A DNA stretch of 45,117 nt from Aeromonadaceae bacterium (GTDB lineage Bacteria; Pseudomonadota; Gammaproteobacteria; Enterobacterales; Aeromonadaceae), in the NCBI GenBank assembly GCA_021209335.1, contig JAJOIN010000104.1:1-45117 (forward strand), written 5' to 3'. A program made the position numbers and the translations under genes. Below the pieces are notes generated by a model, which saw only the letters and a list, made by a program, of their open reading frames with translations, was not told where the DNA came from and searched no databases. This document shows positions 44,918 to 45,117 of this stretch, piece after piece. Position 1 is the first letter of the stretch. Every line of letters begins with the position of its first letter.

Positions 44918-45117
44918 ATGGCCAAGGTCGTCATCATAGGACTGGGTAAGACGGGGCTCTCCTGTGTGGCCTATTTTCTCGCCCGTGGCGTGACCCCCAC
45001 AGTGCTGGACACCCGTGCCCAGCCGCCGGGCCGCGATGCCCTGCCGGCCCAGGTGCCGCTCATCAGCGGGCCGCTGGATGCCAGCCTGCTCTGCCAGGCC
45101 GATCTGATCGTGTCCAG
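44918..45117 (+). CDS. murD: UDP-MurNAc-L-Ala:D-Glu ligase MurD, cut by the window edge (N-terminus only)
   Basis: The first 66 codons are visible: MAKVVIIGLGKTGLSCVAYFLARG is the Rossmann-type UDP-binding start of MurD, followed by TPTVLDTRAQPPG. AAGGA lies about 8 bases upstream and the gene starts 10 bases after the mraY stop. MurD adds D-glutamate to UDP-MurNAc-L-Ala. The rest lies beyond the window. Confidence 0.95.
   Translation, partial: MAKVVIIGLGKTGLSCVAYFLARGVTPTVLDTRAQPPGRDALPAQVPLISGPLDASLLCQADLIVS

Overview
The window is a GC-rich gammaproteobacterial chromosome segment. Gene content and order point to the Aeromonadales (Oceanimonas/Zobellella-type rather than an enteric). The evidence is an ExeA/ExeB pair of the Aeromonas type, the E. 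coli-like order plsY-folB-uppP-cca-ygiM-ygiF-glnE-hldE, the divergent tsaD | rpsU-yqeY-dnaG-rpoD arrangement, and rsmI-rnpB running into the mraZ (dcw) cluster. The genus is an inference from gene order; no search was run. Nearly everything from 1.9 kb rightwards is core housekeeping.

Layout. (1) 1-1.3 kb is the end of a phage tail module read leftwards (tape-measure C-terminus and two small tail-region genes), fused in frame at about 1284-1289 to the first 171 codons of a host-type amidase gene. (2) 1.9-4.2 kb is agmatine deiminase (aguA) diverging from a LysR-type regulator, with a good promoter and an inverted repeat between them. (3) 4.4-7.6 kb holds an Aer-like chemoreceptor, a SieB-like membrane protein and rlmF. 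(4) 7.7-9.2 kb holds two tandem paralogous PEP-CTERM secreted proteins, each ending at an identical 37-bp terminator repeat, followed by a gene-free stretch with a perfect FNR-type palindrome. (5) 9.5-15.6 kb holds tRNA-Ile2(CAU), the macromolecular synthesis operon rpsU-yqeY-dnaG-rpoD and divergent tsaD. (6) 15.5-19.2 kb holds plsY, folB-folK-uppP and a frameshifted cca. (7) 19.3-24.3 kb holds exeA-exeB, ygiM, a Pit phosphate transporter and its DUF47 partner. (8) 24.5-31.5 kb holds ygiF, a frameshifted glnE, lpxL and hldE. (9) 31.6-36.5 kb holds the lpoA-yraN-diaA-dolP operon, divergent rsmI, and rnpB. (10) 36.5-45.1 kb holds a periplasmic solute-binding-like protein and the division/wall cluster mraZ-rsmH-ftsL-ftsI-murE-murF-mraY-murD, cut by the right edge.

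How it works together: much of the window serves the cell envelope. UppP and MraY handle the undecaprenyl carrier and lipid I, MurE/MurF/MurD build the UDP-MurNAc-pentapeptide, and FtsI/FtsL and LpoA act in septal and PBP1A-dependent wall synthesis. LpxL and HldE build LPS, PlsY acylates glycerol-3-phosphate, DolP guards the outer membrane, and ExeAB helps place the type II secretin. The rest is replication, transcription and translation (DnaG, RpoD, S21, TsaD, RlmF, RsmH, RsmI, RNase P, Cca).

The most notable irregularities are the amidase/tape-measure chimera, the PEP-CTERM pair with duplicated terminators, the orphan FNR-like site, and single-base frameshifts in cca and glnE that are either real lesions or sequence errors. 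I did not find a convincing novel multi-gene system.
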